Positions 47,757 through 59,328 of a stretch of 64,000 nucleotides of DNA are shown in pieces. The DNA comes from Stomorhina lunata (Eukaryota; Arthropoda; Insecta; Diptera; Rhiniidae), in assembly GCA_933228675.1 (NCBI GenBank), contig OW121740.1, positions 130,107,799 through 130,171,798 of the forward strand, in the 5' to 3' direction. Made by a program: the position numbers and the translations under genes. The notes under the pieces were generated by a model, which did no database searches, had not been told where the DNA came from, and was given only the letters and a program-made list of their open reading frames with translations. The stretch's first letter is position 1. The number at the start of each line of letters is the position of its first letter.

Positions 47757-50700
47757 TGTGTTTTTATTTTTGATTAATTTATATTTCCACGCAAACAATT
47801 TCTCTTCGGAACATTCCTCAGTCGACCGAGAAGAAAATAAAAAGAGCTTTCATTCATTTTTTGATGGAGCATGGCCTTTAAATGTTTCTGACTGAACTTT
47901 AAAAGTGGTATGACATTTAAATATTTCTGTCTGCACTTTAAAAATCGTTTCACATTGCATTCTAATCCCCAAAAAAAAAAAAAAAAAAAACAAAGCCACA
48001 ATGACATTTACAGCATCCGTAAATATTTATGAAGCAGTTTCCACTGCAGTCGGAAATTTTAAGACTCTGACCAAGGGTTGCCTTCTTCGACATTTTTAAA
48101 AACATAGCAGTTACAGTCAGTCGTTCATTAACATTTATCATTATGTCTTACATTGTGTCTGCTGTATTTTTAAAATCAATTTTTTACGTATAGAAACCAA
48201 AGATCTGCTTTTCATTATGATATAATTATCAAAACTCACAGCGTGATGATTATATCATGACGAAAAGCGATACTTTACTTATAAATTATAGATAATTTTA
48301 TGTTTTAAAATTAAAGTAATTTTTTAAAAAGAAAAATTTCATGATGAAAATGTTCGAGTTTAGATGAACTAGACTTGTTCCTAAAAATTCTGGTGAAATT
48401 ATACCTACTAGGCATTATGATAAAAATCATCAGTTGAAGACATTATGTTAAGGCCATTAAAAATAGCAATGTTCACAACGACCCCTTCTGGTATGATTGA
48501 TATTTATCCTCGTAGAGCTAAAAGCAACAGGCTTTGAAATCTTTCTAAGGTAATTGGTTGGAGAACTGATTACTTTAAAACAAGTACAACTATCTTCTTG
48601 TGTTATTTTATCTTTAATTGAAGTTGTACATACTACACAATTCAACGGTATTTCTAAGCAACCCCCTCTAATGTTTTTAATGAAAACGTTAAGGTCAAAA
48701 ACTTGATTTTTTTACTAAAGCCAATCAAATGAAAATTAAACTTAACTTAAGCTATACCGTATACTAGTGGAAACAAAACCTACTAGATCTTAACATTATA
48801 TTTAACCAATTTACGTGAGTTTCAAAATTGTGATTGAAAATATTTGGAATGTTATTTAAAGTAACTTTTTCACCGCCTTAAATTGTTCTTTTTTAGTTGG
48901 CGCTTTGAAGTGTACATCTAATACAATACACACTCCATGTTACAAACACAAAAACACATACAATCATTTAACGCGCCTCATAGAAAAAAAAGAAAAGAAA
49001 AAAGGAGACTTCCTTCATCGTTTCATCAAATGTTAATATAATGTTTATTTGAGTAGTTTACGTACATGTGTTTATGATTTAGTTTTCACAAATACCTTAA
49101 CTTGACTTTTTAACTATTTTATGCACCAAATAAATATTCCCCAGCAAATAATTAATTAAAAAAATACTAAAAAGTTTAACACACTAGAACAAAATCAACT
49201 ACAGAAGAAATGGCTCTTCGTTTGACAAGAATTAAAAAGACGACGATGATGATTGAAAGAAAGAGTTGCAAAAATATTAAATACCGGTATTATATAGTTC
49301 TTCTCTTCTAACGCACATAAAAATAATGCAAACAATTGCAAACAATGAAAATGAACAAAGCAAAGTAAAAACGAAAATTAAAAAAAAAAATGCAAAAAAA
49401 ACCGGCCATGTAGGGTTGCATTTACATGCAGATTGTGTGCTGTACATTAAGTGCTTTTTCATAACAGATATTTAACATCAATGAATGCAAGTAAACGTAA
49501 TAATTTTGGTTTTATAAAAAAAAACTATTACAATAATAAATAATTGTAGTAAATTGGAATCTTAGTGCAATACACTACAGTAAAACTTTTTAAGAAAAAG
49601 TGATTGTTTTATCTTAATTGGGGATTTCCAAAAACATACAAATATTGGACGAATCCAGCTTATGGTTCGAGTTTTTGGTATTTTATTACAGCAAATTATC
49701 TCAAATTTTTGACTGAGCTACTAGAAAAAAAATTGCCTGTAAAAAAATTTATTTCATGTGAAATCACATTATTTTCGACTTAGGATGATTGTGATATAAG
49801 TATAAATATACAAGAATGTAACACATTCCGATCAGAATTGTTTTAATTACCTTTTCAGATTTCGAAAAATTTATAAACAATCTTTTTATTTTATTCCCTG
49901 ATATAGAGGTTTCAAGTTGTTTTCATTTAAAAACATAATGCTCGATAATGCTCAACTTTTTATACCTAAATTAAAAAATAGCAAAAACTCTTTTTCTCAA
50001 TATGAATAACATTGCTTTTATGAAGATGTTTCTGATCATATATGTATGAATTGAAAGCATGAAGGTAGGTTTCGCGACCAAATTAATTAAAGCAATTTTA
50101 AGGGGGTAAAATAAAAAAATAAAATGTTTTTATTTACTTGATCTAGACTTTTCCAACTGTTCTCCAATATGTGTTACCATTTCTGACCGCATCTCATAAA
50201 AAAAGAAAATAATGCTTTTTTTCTTATTTTCATATTAGCAACATTGTAGTCGATTTCACTTGGATTATATGGAAATATCAGAAAATTTGTATATAGTATT
50301 CAAATAATAACTGAATATTAAAAACAAAATGATTTTATTAAAAAATAAAATAGCATTTAATACTTTTCTGTCTAAATATGAACCAGTAGAACCCTGCGAA
50401 ATACCATAAAGGTCTATTTTAAAAACTTTTTTTTCCGTTTTACGACTTTTACACTTTTCTTTTTCAATGCAAATCAATTTTCACAATTATTAAAAAATGT
50501 TTGAAAAAGTCCCTTGAATGCCTTCCAATGACCAGAAGCAACAAACAACCACCACTATTATTTTATTTGACACTAACGCCGCCGTTCATTGTTCTTGAAA
50601 ATAAAAAAAAACTTACGACACGTCTCTGGTGTGTGTGTATGTGAGGAACAATGGTTTGAAAAAAAACTTATTAAAAAAATGTAAAATTGAGTTTAGCTGC

Positions 50701-52570
50701 CGTTCCTCCTAAAGTGCATCCACAATGACGTGGCTTAAATCACTTCATTTAATGGCATTTCACAATGAAATCAATCGATTTCTTTAATAATTAGATTTAA
50801 TAATAATTAACACATAGTTTTCTGAAATTTTATTTAATATTTTCCAACTTATAATTGTTAAAAAACGCGTCGATAATTTATATTTTACCTTGCGCTAGAA
50901 GCGAACTTATAAAACTAACATGGCTGCAAGCACAAAAAAGTAGTAGTTTTTCCTTTCTTTGCAAAAAGGACATTTTTAATATTCACAAACATTTAAAACA
51001 TACATTTTTAAATACTTACAAGTAAAATTACTATTTTTTATTAAATTTTATTTATAATATCGCGAATCACAGTATATTCTATTATTTTGTCTTTAATATT
51101 TATTAAACTAAATTAATATTTATATCCACGAAATACTACTAAAATTTACATTACTTTTTTAATTAATAAGAGAAAAATGTATGAAAATGGATTTTCTATT
51201 TCTTTTACTCTAATGCAAAAACCACTTCAATACATATGGCCGCCAGCTGCATGCAGAGATGGAAGTTGCATCAAAAGTTTCATTTAATAAAACTAGATGT
51301 CGTTGTGTTCTTTTAAATGTTTGATGTTCGGAAAGCAGTGTTGCCAGCTTAAAGTAAATATTATTTATCATAAAAAAATATGGAATTTGTGACTAATGAA
51401 ATTTAAATTACTCGGTTAATCAGAAACCTGTGCAAAAAACCGATTAAATCTCAAATATTTGGCAACCAAATAATGGACCTGTAGTAATGTAGGAGATTTT
51501 GGATACCAAGCAACGGTTCTGATTATTTGGTAAGCTCAGACCTATCTTGGTTATACTTTATCTTAACACAGAATCCTCGTATTATTACCCGAGGAACTAC
51601 GTCAACATCCGTTAATATAGTGAGCTAACATGTGCCGCGAGTTCTCCCATAAATACTATAAAAATATGAGTTAGGACGTCGGGCTGGTAGCCCACTCCTG
51701 GAAAAAACAATTACTATAAAAAAGCTTAAATTATAATAATTGTAAGAAGAGGACTCCCGAAACGCCCACACACGAATATTTTCTTCAGTTTCATTTTCTT
51801 TTCCTTAAACTTTATGTATATCGTTTAAATGTTTTTCATAAGCAACAACGTAGTCCACATTATTAAAAATAGAGCAAACAGTACTGATCATGGAGGGATT
51901 TGTTTTTTGTTCACTATTTTACCACTATTTTTGAAAGAAAAAAGCAATTTTTAATTAAATGTTTTCATTTTATAATGTTTTTTTTTTGCTTTTCCTGTAA
52001 AATTATAATAATGTGGGTTACGTCTTTGTCCATTTAAGGTGTCGATATTGAAGAGAGTGTGCCAAAATTGTATCAAGACTATAAACTAAAGGTTGGACCC
52101 AGCGCCCCACCGTCTCAAATAACTAGTGCATATATTTGTCTTAGTTGCAATTTCACATAAAATCCGAAAGCTCTCAAAACATCTTCGGATATATTAGGTA
52201 GTGTTTCCAATATAATGTAATCGCCGCGCTAAGTGTTCTTATAATTATTTTTTGATGCTGATAAAAAATTGCCTATACGTTATGAATACCGAAAAAAACA
52301 TTAGATATCATGATCTAAAACAGTAGAGGAAGGCGTTTCATTAGAGTAGTTCAATGGCAACGATTTACAATCATGATTTGTTGTCAAATACACATTTATA
52401 TTCATTGTATTGGCAGCATTGTTTGTATTTTTAAAATCGCATGATTTTCCATAAAAACGCAGAGTTGTCATTGTTTATAGTAGTGGCCGCTTATTTTTCA
52501 CCTGTTAAGAAAATAGCAAACGATTATTGAATTTTTTGGTAAATAGGTGACATTTTCCTGCATTTCCCTT
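47757..52570. other. Gene-poor stretch upstream of cyclin C
   Basis: About 4.8 kb. Its first ~45 bp continue the repeat interrupted by E3. A 20-base A run lies near 47970. Around 51470-51720 the GC content rises (CGAGGAACTACG, GGACGTCGGGCTGGTAGCC), which suggests an unidentified retroelement end. The final few hundred bases should hold the cyclin C promoter. No gene is supported. Confidence 0.4.
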
Positions 52571-55500
52571 ATGGCTGGTAATTTTTGGCAAAGTTCCCAC
52601 TCCCAGCAATGGATATTAGATCGTCAAGATCTAATACGCGAACGCCAGTATGACCTGCAATTGCTTTCCGAAGAGGAGTATCAAAAAGTATTCATATTCT
52701 TTGCAAATGTCATACAAGTTTTGGGTGAACAATTAAAGCTACGGCAGCAGGTAATTGCCACCGCAACAGTTTATTTCAAACGTTTCTATGCTCGGAATTC
52801 ATTGAAGAATATTGATCCTCTACTACTGGCACCGACCTGTATACTGTTGGCATCTAAAGTTGAGGAATTTGGTGTGATCTCAAATTCAAGATTAATATCT
52901 ATTTGCCAATCTGTTATAAAGAGCAAGTTCAACTATGCTTACACACAAGACTTTCCCTATCGTACAAATCATATTTTAGAATGTGAATTTTATTTGTTGG
53001 AAAATTTAGATTGCTGCCTAATCGTGTATCAGCCTTATAGGCCATTGTTGCAGTTGGTTCAGGATATGGGACAAGAGGATCAATTACTGACACTAAGTTG
53101 GCGTATAGTTAATGATTCGTTGAGAACTGATGTTTGCTTGTTGTATCCACCATATCAGGTAAGTTTTTTGCATGTTTCTTCGTATATGTACATATGAGAG
53201 GTCGTGTCGAAAATATAACTAGCTCTTTTCGTTCCGGCTCTATCGTGCCGACAACATACAGACAGACGGACCTCGCTCAATCGTCTTCGAATTTCATACG
53301 GATTGAGAATATACAGGTATGTGATGGATGTTTTTCGTTTTCAAATCGATCGATTTCAGGCATATTTTTTTAGCTAATTTTCGGTTATTTCCCCCAAAAA
53401 TGAAATTTTAAAAATTTTAGCTTTAATCCTTTTGACTGATATTTTATCTTTCATATTGGTTTGAATTTTTTGGGAAAATAACCGAAAATTATCTCAAAAA
53501 TATATCTAAAATCGATCGATTTGAAAACGATCGTTTTCCATCACATACCTGATACATTCATTTTGGTTTTGGAGCCAATATCCTTGATATTACAAACGAA
53601 ATACAAAACTCCCAATTGATCATTTTATTTTTATTTTATTTTTATTTATTTCATTTTTGTAATATTCAAAGCCACATTTGGCCAATTATACTAATATCAA
53701 GGCATATATATTGAAGGTAATTTCACTTGCTTTCATTAAATTTTAATAAGGGTTTTTGAAGTTTGTCTTTCTACGTCATATGAAATATAACGTTACCACA
53801 TTTTAAAAAAGTATTTTCTTTTTTTTGGAATTTTTTTTATAAAATGTGTAATGTGTACAATATAAATTATACATGATCAAAAGCTACTAAAATAAAAACA
53901 GTGTATTTTCTCCCGAAGAATCTCATTCTCGAAATTGCTCGATTTATCCAATAAAGTACTAAAGTACAACTGAAATACGCAAACAGAAATAAAAATACAT
54001 CGGATACAAACTGAATCAAGTGGAAAACCGAAGCCAAGCAGACTCATAGGAGAAATACTTTCCGCTGCGCGGGAAGTGTATTTGCATTTATAACAAAACA
54101 TACATTATTTTATTGTCTCCAGTTAATTGACATTAAAATTTAAGACCCAATTACAGATTATTTAAATGAATTATATAATTTAGTTTATAATAGAATGATA
54201 AATTAGCGATATTTAATTCAATCACTTTCACTTGACAAAGTTTGGATTTTTCTTTAAAATAAAGCATTCCATAATTGGTGTTAATGCTATATGTTCTTCT
54301 GAAGCCAATTCGGCATGTTCTCACATAGCCAAAAGTACGGGTGTTGTATGTGTTTGGAAACCGGTAATAGTCATGGATTTTCCAGCTTGTCCCACAATAT
54401 CAATGACTGTACCAACGCGCACCGGCACTTGCAATAGCGCAACAGATTTGCCAAACGAACGGTAAGCAATCTAAGCACCAATAGGCACAGATATCTGCCA
54501 ATAAAAATAATAATGGCAAGATTCGAGCCGGCATATGGAGCAGTATACTTAACTGCTAAGGCGAACGTATTCTTTCTGGCACTTTAAACCGGTACACTTA
54601 TTTAACTGTTTATAAATAGGCCAACTGGTTTGCGCCCATTTGATATATGGCATAGACCGATAGATGTGGCCCAATTTTTCCAGCTTTAAACCTCTATATT
54701 GGCACAAATCCCACTAATTTGTATTTTACCATCTTATAGAAAAGAACTTTCATCAGCAGCAGAACTATTACAACAACCTTTCTGTAAAAATATAAAATAT
54801 TATTTATATTTTTTCTATTTTAATAATTTTTTACCTTTATATTTATCAAATTATATTTATATTTTCAAAATTTCAAAATTAATTTGTAAAACTTCAAATG
54901 GTCCCTGCGACTACAATATCAGCTATTTGTTTTTTTCCTAAATACCTAGAACATCAACGTAGCTAATCAAAATTTTATTTAATGTGTATAGTAATTATAT
55001 ACTATCCCGCTTAGTTCTCTATTAACTAGTAAAATATAGTTTTAACTATTAGATATGAAGATACACATGCAATAAAATGTTTTTACATTTTTACACATAA
55101 CTCATATTGTCGGCGCAGCGACAGAAAATAATGGAAAACTTAAAATAATATGGTAGCTTTATTTCTATGGAAATGTCAGAACCCTTATAATTGTCAGAAA
55201 GTGAAATTAAATTTAGTAACCTGAAGTGAAATTACCTTCATTATAATCTACCTTGACTAATATTATACAATTAATACCAAGGTAGATTATAATGAAGGTA
55301 ATTTCACTTCAGGTTACTAAATTTAATTTCACTTTCTGACAATTATAAGGGTTCTGACATTTCCATAGAAATAAAGCTACCATATTATTTTAAGTTTTCC
55401 ATTATTTTCTGTCGCTGCGCCGACAATATGAGTTATGTGTAAAAATGTAAAAACATTTTATTGCATGTGTATCTTCATATCTAATAGTTAAACTATATTT

Positions 55501-58500
55501 TACTAGTTAATAGAGAACTAAGCGGGATAGTATATAATTATTATACACATTAAATAAAATTTTGATTAGCTACGTTGATGTTCTAGGTATTTAGGAAAAA
55601 AACAAATAGCTGATATTGTAGTCGCAGGGACCATTTGAAGTTTTATAAATTAATTTTGAAATTTTGAAAATATAAATATAATTTGATAAATATAAAGGTA
55701 AAAAATTATTAAAATAGAAAAAATATAAATAATATTTTATATTTTTACAGAAAGGTTGTTGTAATAGTTCTGCTGCTGATGAAAGTTCTTTTCTATAAGA
55801 TGGTAAAATACAAATTAGTGGGATTTGTGCCAATATAGAGGTTTAAAGCTGGAAAAATTGGGCCACATCTATCGGTCTATGCCATATATCAAATGGGCGC
55901 AAACCAGTTGGCCTATTTATAAACAGTTAAATAAGTGTACCGGTTTAAAGTGCCAGAAAGAATACGTTCGCCTTAGCAGTTAAGTATACTGCTCCATATG
56001 CCGGCTCGAATCTTGCCATTATTATTTTTATTGGCAGATATCTGTGCCTATTGGTGCTTAGATTGCTTACCGTTCGTTTGGAAAATCTGTTGCGCTATTG
56101 CAAGTGCCGGTGCGCGTTGGTACAGTCATTGATATTGTGGGACAAGCTGGAAAATCCATGACTATTACCGGTTTCCAAACACATACAACACCCGTACTTT
56201 TGGCTATGTGAGAACATGCCGAATTGGCTTCAGAAGAACACATAGCATTAACACCAATTATGGAATGCTTTATTTTAAAGAAAAATCCAAACTTTGTCAA
56301 GTGAAAGTGATTGAATTAAATATCGCTAATTTATCATTCTATTATAAACTAAATTATATAATTCATTTAAATAATCTGTAATTGGGTCTTAAATTGTAAT
56401 GTCAATTAACTGGAGACAATAAAATAATGTATGTTTTGTTATAAATGCAAATACCCTTCCCGCGCAGCGGAAAGGATTTCTCCTATGAGTCTGCTTGGCT
56501 TCGGTTTTCCACTTGATTCAGTTTGTATCCGATGTATTTTTATTTCTGTTTGCGTATTTCAGTTGTACTTTAGTACTTTATTGGATAAATCGAGCAATTT
56601 CGAGAATGAGATTCTTCGGGAGAAAATACGCTGTTTTTATTTTAGTAGCTTTTGATCATGTATAATTTATATTGTACACATTACACATTTTATAAAAAAA
56701 AATTCCAAAAAAAAGAAAATACTTTTTTAAAATGTGGTAACGTTATATTTCATATGACGTAGAAAGACAAACTTCAAAAACCCTTATTAAAATTTAATGA
56801 AAGCAAGTGAAATTACCTTCAATATATATGCCTTGATTAATACCATGACTTAATAATTCTGAAGGTTGTTCCATTCTCTCTTTTTGTCGCCATGATAACT
56901 TTCTGACGTTTGTTAGGATAGTAAAAGTTTATGCTACCATATTTTTGCCGACAATCCCACTTTTCTAATATTTTATGATGACAAAATTTATGTAAATTTA
57001 TGCATAAAAAACTTACGAATATTTACGAAAAAGCTTCAATAAATAATCATACAATTTGTTCCAACTATATTTCTTTGATATTGAAGTCTTTATTATATGC
57101 TTAACTTCAAAATTACACATTTTTGATAACTAATCCCAATGTATTACGTACACCTTTTCTTAATATGGCAACATTTTTCTTTTAATTGTTTTCAAATATC
57201 AAACTTCAAAAACCCAATATACTTCAAAATAATTTTGAACAGAGAGAATGAAACTTCCTTGTTATTATTATTTCATGATTAATACCATGGCAAAAAAATT
57301 GTAAGGTATAACCGTTCTCTCTTACAAAAAAAATTTTTGAAGTAAATGCGAAATATTTGAAATATGTTTTTTGTAAACAATTATTAAAGTCGTTGCCACA
57401 TGTGAGAAATGGGAATATTATTATCAGGAAATTTTTAACGTATAATGTGTAATGTGTTGTAAACATTTCGTTAAAACTTATTTTATAAAGTTTAGCGGAT
57501 CCTGCACAAGGAAAAGAAGACTTGAGACAATTCAATTTTGTCATAATATATTTAAAGTATTTTTGTGTAACATATTTTTTTATAATTTATGTTACAGTTT
57601 CTTCATTTTCTTTTTGGGATTGAAAATTGTATTTTCACCAAAATTTTATTTTAAAAACGTATCTTCAAATATGTTCTTATAGATAGATTTTGGTGTGATC
57701 TTTTATAGTATGAGAATTATGGGCTTTTTAATTTTCAAAAATTATACGGCATAACTTTAGAAGTTTATATCCGATATAAACCGGTATATCAAACAAAAGC
57801 TACTGAAAGTATCATTCAAATGATATACATTCTTCCGATTTATAAAGATTAAGAGCTCATATACTCAAAACTTATTTTTACAACCGACTTTGGTTATAAA
57901 AATTAGCATATCTTAAAATAATATATACATAAGTATGGTCTTTTATATAATGAATTTTATACAGGATATACTGGACTTTTATATAACATAAACTACTTAG
58001 CTCTAGCATATGTAGCGTGTTAGTTATGACAGCGTAAAATTTTACTTTTATTGAGTTAGAGTTATATAAATGTACACATTTATATTATATATAAAATGTA
58101 TATATATTTTTTGTCTACGTCTACAACGGTAGTCGGTAGTCGAGTGGCTATGTCGACGCTTAAAAAAATTATCTCTATTTGAATGAATCTATTCTAATTT
58201 TAACAGGTTGTAGCCCGTAGCCTGCAGTCGTGATTGTGTTTAGAGTTTAACAGCAAACAGAAACTGGGATTTTCAAAAGTAGTATGGTAGCATAATTTGA
58301 GAAAAGAAAATAATAATTCGATCAAACGTCAGAAAGTTAATATGGCTGACAAAAGAGAGAACGGTTATACCTTACTAATTTCTTTTATCATGATTAATAC
58401 TGAATATTACAGAGATTACAAATTCATATGCCATAAAATATGTTTATACATTAATTCATAAATATTATTAATTAAATATTGAAAAACAATCTAGAAACTA

Positions 58501-59183
58501 TGGTCCCCCAACCAAAAAGTAATAAAATATTACTGCAATGTAGTATAATACAATTTTTTAAAAATAAGTCCATGTAAGCTTTTTTTTTTAGGAACATTAG
58601 AGTTATTATCAGATTATTATTGTTTAAGAATCATGCCAGAATTACTTAATCTGGTTCTGATCTGGTCCTATCTGTCAGGGCTTTAAGTTACCTGATTATT
58701 TAGCTATCAAAAAAGTCAACAGCAGACATTAAGGGGTTCAATTTGATACTTTTTAATATTTGTAGCTGTAATTATTTAACACACAAGTTTTTGTTTTAAA
58801 ATTGTATCCATTACGAAATTAAAATTCAGTCCCGCAAAGCGAAATGGCGTTTTAATGTATGTATGTATATATTATTATGTTCATAATGGGAGGAATAGGA
58901 AAAGAGAGAAACTTCTTGAAATTAATATTTACGTTTGAGATAACTATTAATATTATTTTCATTACAGATTGCTATTGCCTGTTTACAAATTGCCTGCGTT
59001 ATATTGCAAAAAGATTCCATGAAGCAATGGTTCGCCGAACTTAATGTCGACCTAGATAAAGTTCAAGAAATAGTGCGTGCAATCGTAAATCTATTCGAAT
59101 TATGGAAGGATTGGAAGGAAAAAGATGAAATACAAATGTTATTGTCTAAAATTCCTAAACCAAAGCCAGCCCCGCAACGTTAA
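52571..59183 (+). CDS. CycC: Cyclin C, Mediator kinase module subunit
   Basis: Two exons, 52571-53158 (196 codons) and 58968-59183 (71 residues plus stop), give 267 residues, equal to Drosophila cyclin C. Cyclin C activates Cdk8 in the kinase module of Mediator and so tunes RNA polymerase II transcription. The N-terminal helix [18 protein letters not shown] is diagnostic. The first cyclin fold holds [19 protein letters not shown] and [15 protein letters not shown], and the second has [17 protein letters not shown] and [22 protein letters not shown]. The end is conserved ([13 protein letters not shown]). An in-frame Met 24 bases upstream (52547) exists, but MAGNF is the family start. The donor is CAG|GTAAGT and the acceptor ATTACAG, and the phase is zero. 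The 5809-bp intron is mostly transposons. It converges with GPALPP1, with 145 bp between the stops. Confidence 0.97.
53311..53554. mobile_element. Foldback MITE in the cyclin C intron
   Basis: The outer ends CAGGTATGTGATGGA (53314) and TCCATCACATACCTG (to 53551) are perfect inverted repeats. Similarity continues inward for about 80 bp on each side through AAATCGATCGATTT and AATTTTCGGTTATTT. The 238-bp body has the trinucleotide ATA on both sides, a possible 3-bp target duplication. No coding capacity. Confidence 0.8.
53690..53697. repeat. Left target duplication of E1 left copy
   Basis: ACTAATAT, repeated exactly at 55256-55263. Confidence 0.85.
53698..55255 (-). mobile_element. P-like element E1, left copy (1558 bp)
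   Basis: The ends are CAAGGCATATATATTGAAGG and, inverted, CAAGGTAGATTATAATGAAG; both continue GTAATTTCACTT. Flanked by ACTAATAT on both sides. It is the inverse of the right copy at 55278-56835, has the same length, and differs by a few bases and two compensating 1-base indels in homopolymers. The AAGGT at positions 17-21 matches the place of AAGGT in the P-element terminal repeat. Inside, on the minus strand, is a fragment of Rpn1 (54228-54431). Confidence 0.85.
54228..54431 (-). pseudogene. Captured Rpn1 (26S proteasome) C-terminal fragment in E1 left copy
   Basis: This is the mirror image of the fragment at 56101-56304 and gives the same reading, with one or two substitutions. See that entry for the match. 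The frame contains an internal TGA, and nothing shows that it is expressed. Confidence 0.75.
55256..55277. repeat. 22-bp spacer between inverted E1 copies: two target octamers
   Basis: It consists of ACTAATAT (right target duplication of the left copy), TATACA, then ATTAATAC (left target duplication of the right copy). Two different octamers show two separate insertions only 6 bp apart. Confidence 0.85.
55278..56835 (+). mobile_element. P-like element E1, right copy (1558 bp)
   Basis: The same element as 53698-55255 in the opposite orientation, with ends CAAGGTAGATTAT... and ...ATATATATGCCTTG. It is flanked by ATTAATAC at 55270-55277 and 56836-56843. From its left end, CTTTCTGAC begins 54 bp in and GCTACCATA 98 bp in; the same two blocks at similar distances occur in E2 and E3. 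It carries the Rpn1 fragment in plus orientation and no transposase. Confidence 0.85.
56101..56304 (+). pseudogene. Captured Rpn1/PSMD2 C-terminal fragment in E1 right copy
   Basis: The frame reads [35 protein letters not shown], stop, [30 protein letters not shown] and a final stop. This matches the last ~65 residues of the proteasome subunit Rpn1/PSMD2 (known pattern: VRVGxx[46 protein letters not shown]). A TGA at 56209-56211 stands where Rpn1 has a sense codon, so it is not an intact coding end. The fragment ends at the natural stop of the gene, as expected for a piece of the last exon taken from genomic DNA or cDNA. The full Rpn1 gene is not in this window. Confidence 0.8.
56836..56843. 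repeat. Shared ATTAATAC octamer between E1 and E2
   Basis: Right target duplication of E1 and left one of E2. The same octamer stands at 55270, 57278 and 58393. Confidence 0.85.
56844..57277 (+). mobile_element. P-like MITE E2 (434 bp)
   Basis: Left end CATGACTTAATAATTCTG and inverted right end CATGAAATAATAATAAC; both lead to an AAGG block and CATTCTCTC. ATTAATAC is on both sides. The left subterminal part (CTTTCTGACGTTTG 55 bp in, ATGCTACCATA) matches the right end of E3, and the right part (GGGTTTTTGAAGTTTG on the minus strand) matches the outer end of E1, so the three elements are relatives. No coding capacity. Confidence 0.85.
57278..57285. repeat. Shared ATTAATAC octamer between E2 and E3
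   Basis: Right target duplication of E2 and left one of E3 copy 2. Confidence 0.85.
57286..58392 (+). mobile_element. P-like non-autonomous element E3, copy 2 (1107 bp)
   Basis: The same length and ends as copy 1 at 46642-47748. ATTAATAC is on both sides (57278-57285 and 58393-58400), so it is a separate insertion from copy 1, whose target was TTTCTAAT. No transposase is encoded. A shared source enzyme elsewhere in the genome is implied. Confidence 0.85.
58401..58967. other. Distal part of the cyclin C intron
   Basis: The remaining intron between E3 and the acceptor at 58967. No repeat or gene is recognised. Confidence 0.45.
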
Positions 59184-59236
59184 ATTCATTTATATTATAT
59201 TCTACAGCATTTAATTTTATACAAAATATCGAACAT

Positions 59237-59242
59237 TTTATT
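59237..59242 (-). terminator. Poly(A) signal of GPALPP1
   Basis: AATAAA on the minus strand 87 bp past the GPALPP1 stop, in the 145-bp gap to the convergent cyclin C gene. Confidence 0.5.
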
Positions 59243-59328
59243 TATCATCCTAATAATAATTTAAGTTAAAAACTCACAAATACACATTCTTAAAACTCAT
59301 TTTAATAAAAATGTTATTGTAGGCACAA

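Noticed and set aside
54699..54941. 80-codon open frame inside E1 (mirror at 55591-55833)
   Set aside because: Low-complexity AT-rich translation; its apparent conservation comes only from the inverted duplication.
53690..56843. Assembly-made palindrome
   Set aside because: Each arm has its own exact but different 8-bp target duplication, and the arms differ by substitutions and two indels, so two real insertions explain it better. Long reads would still be needed for proof.
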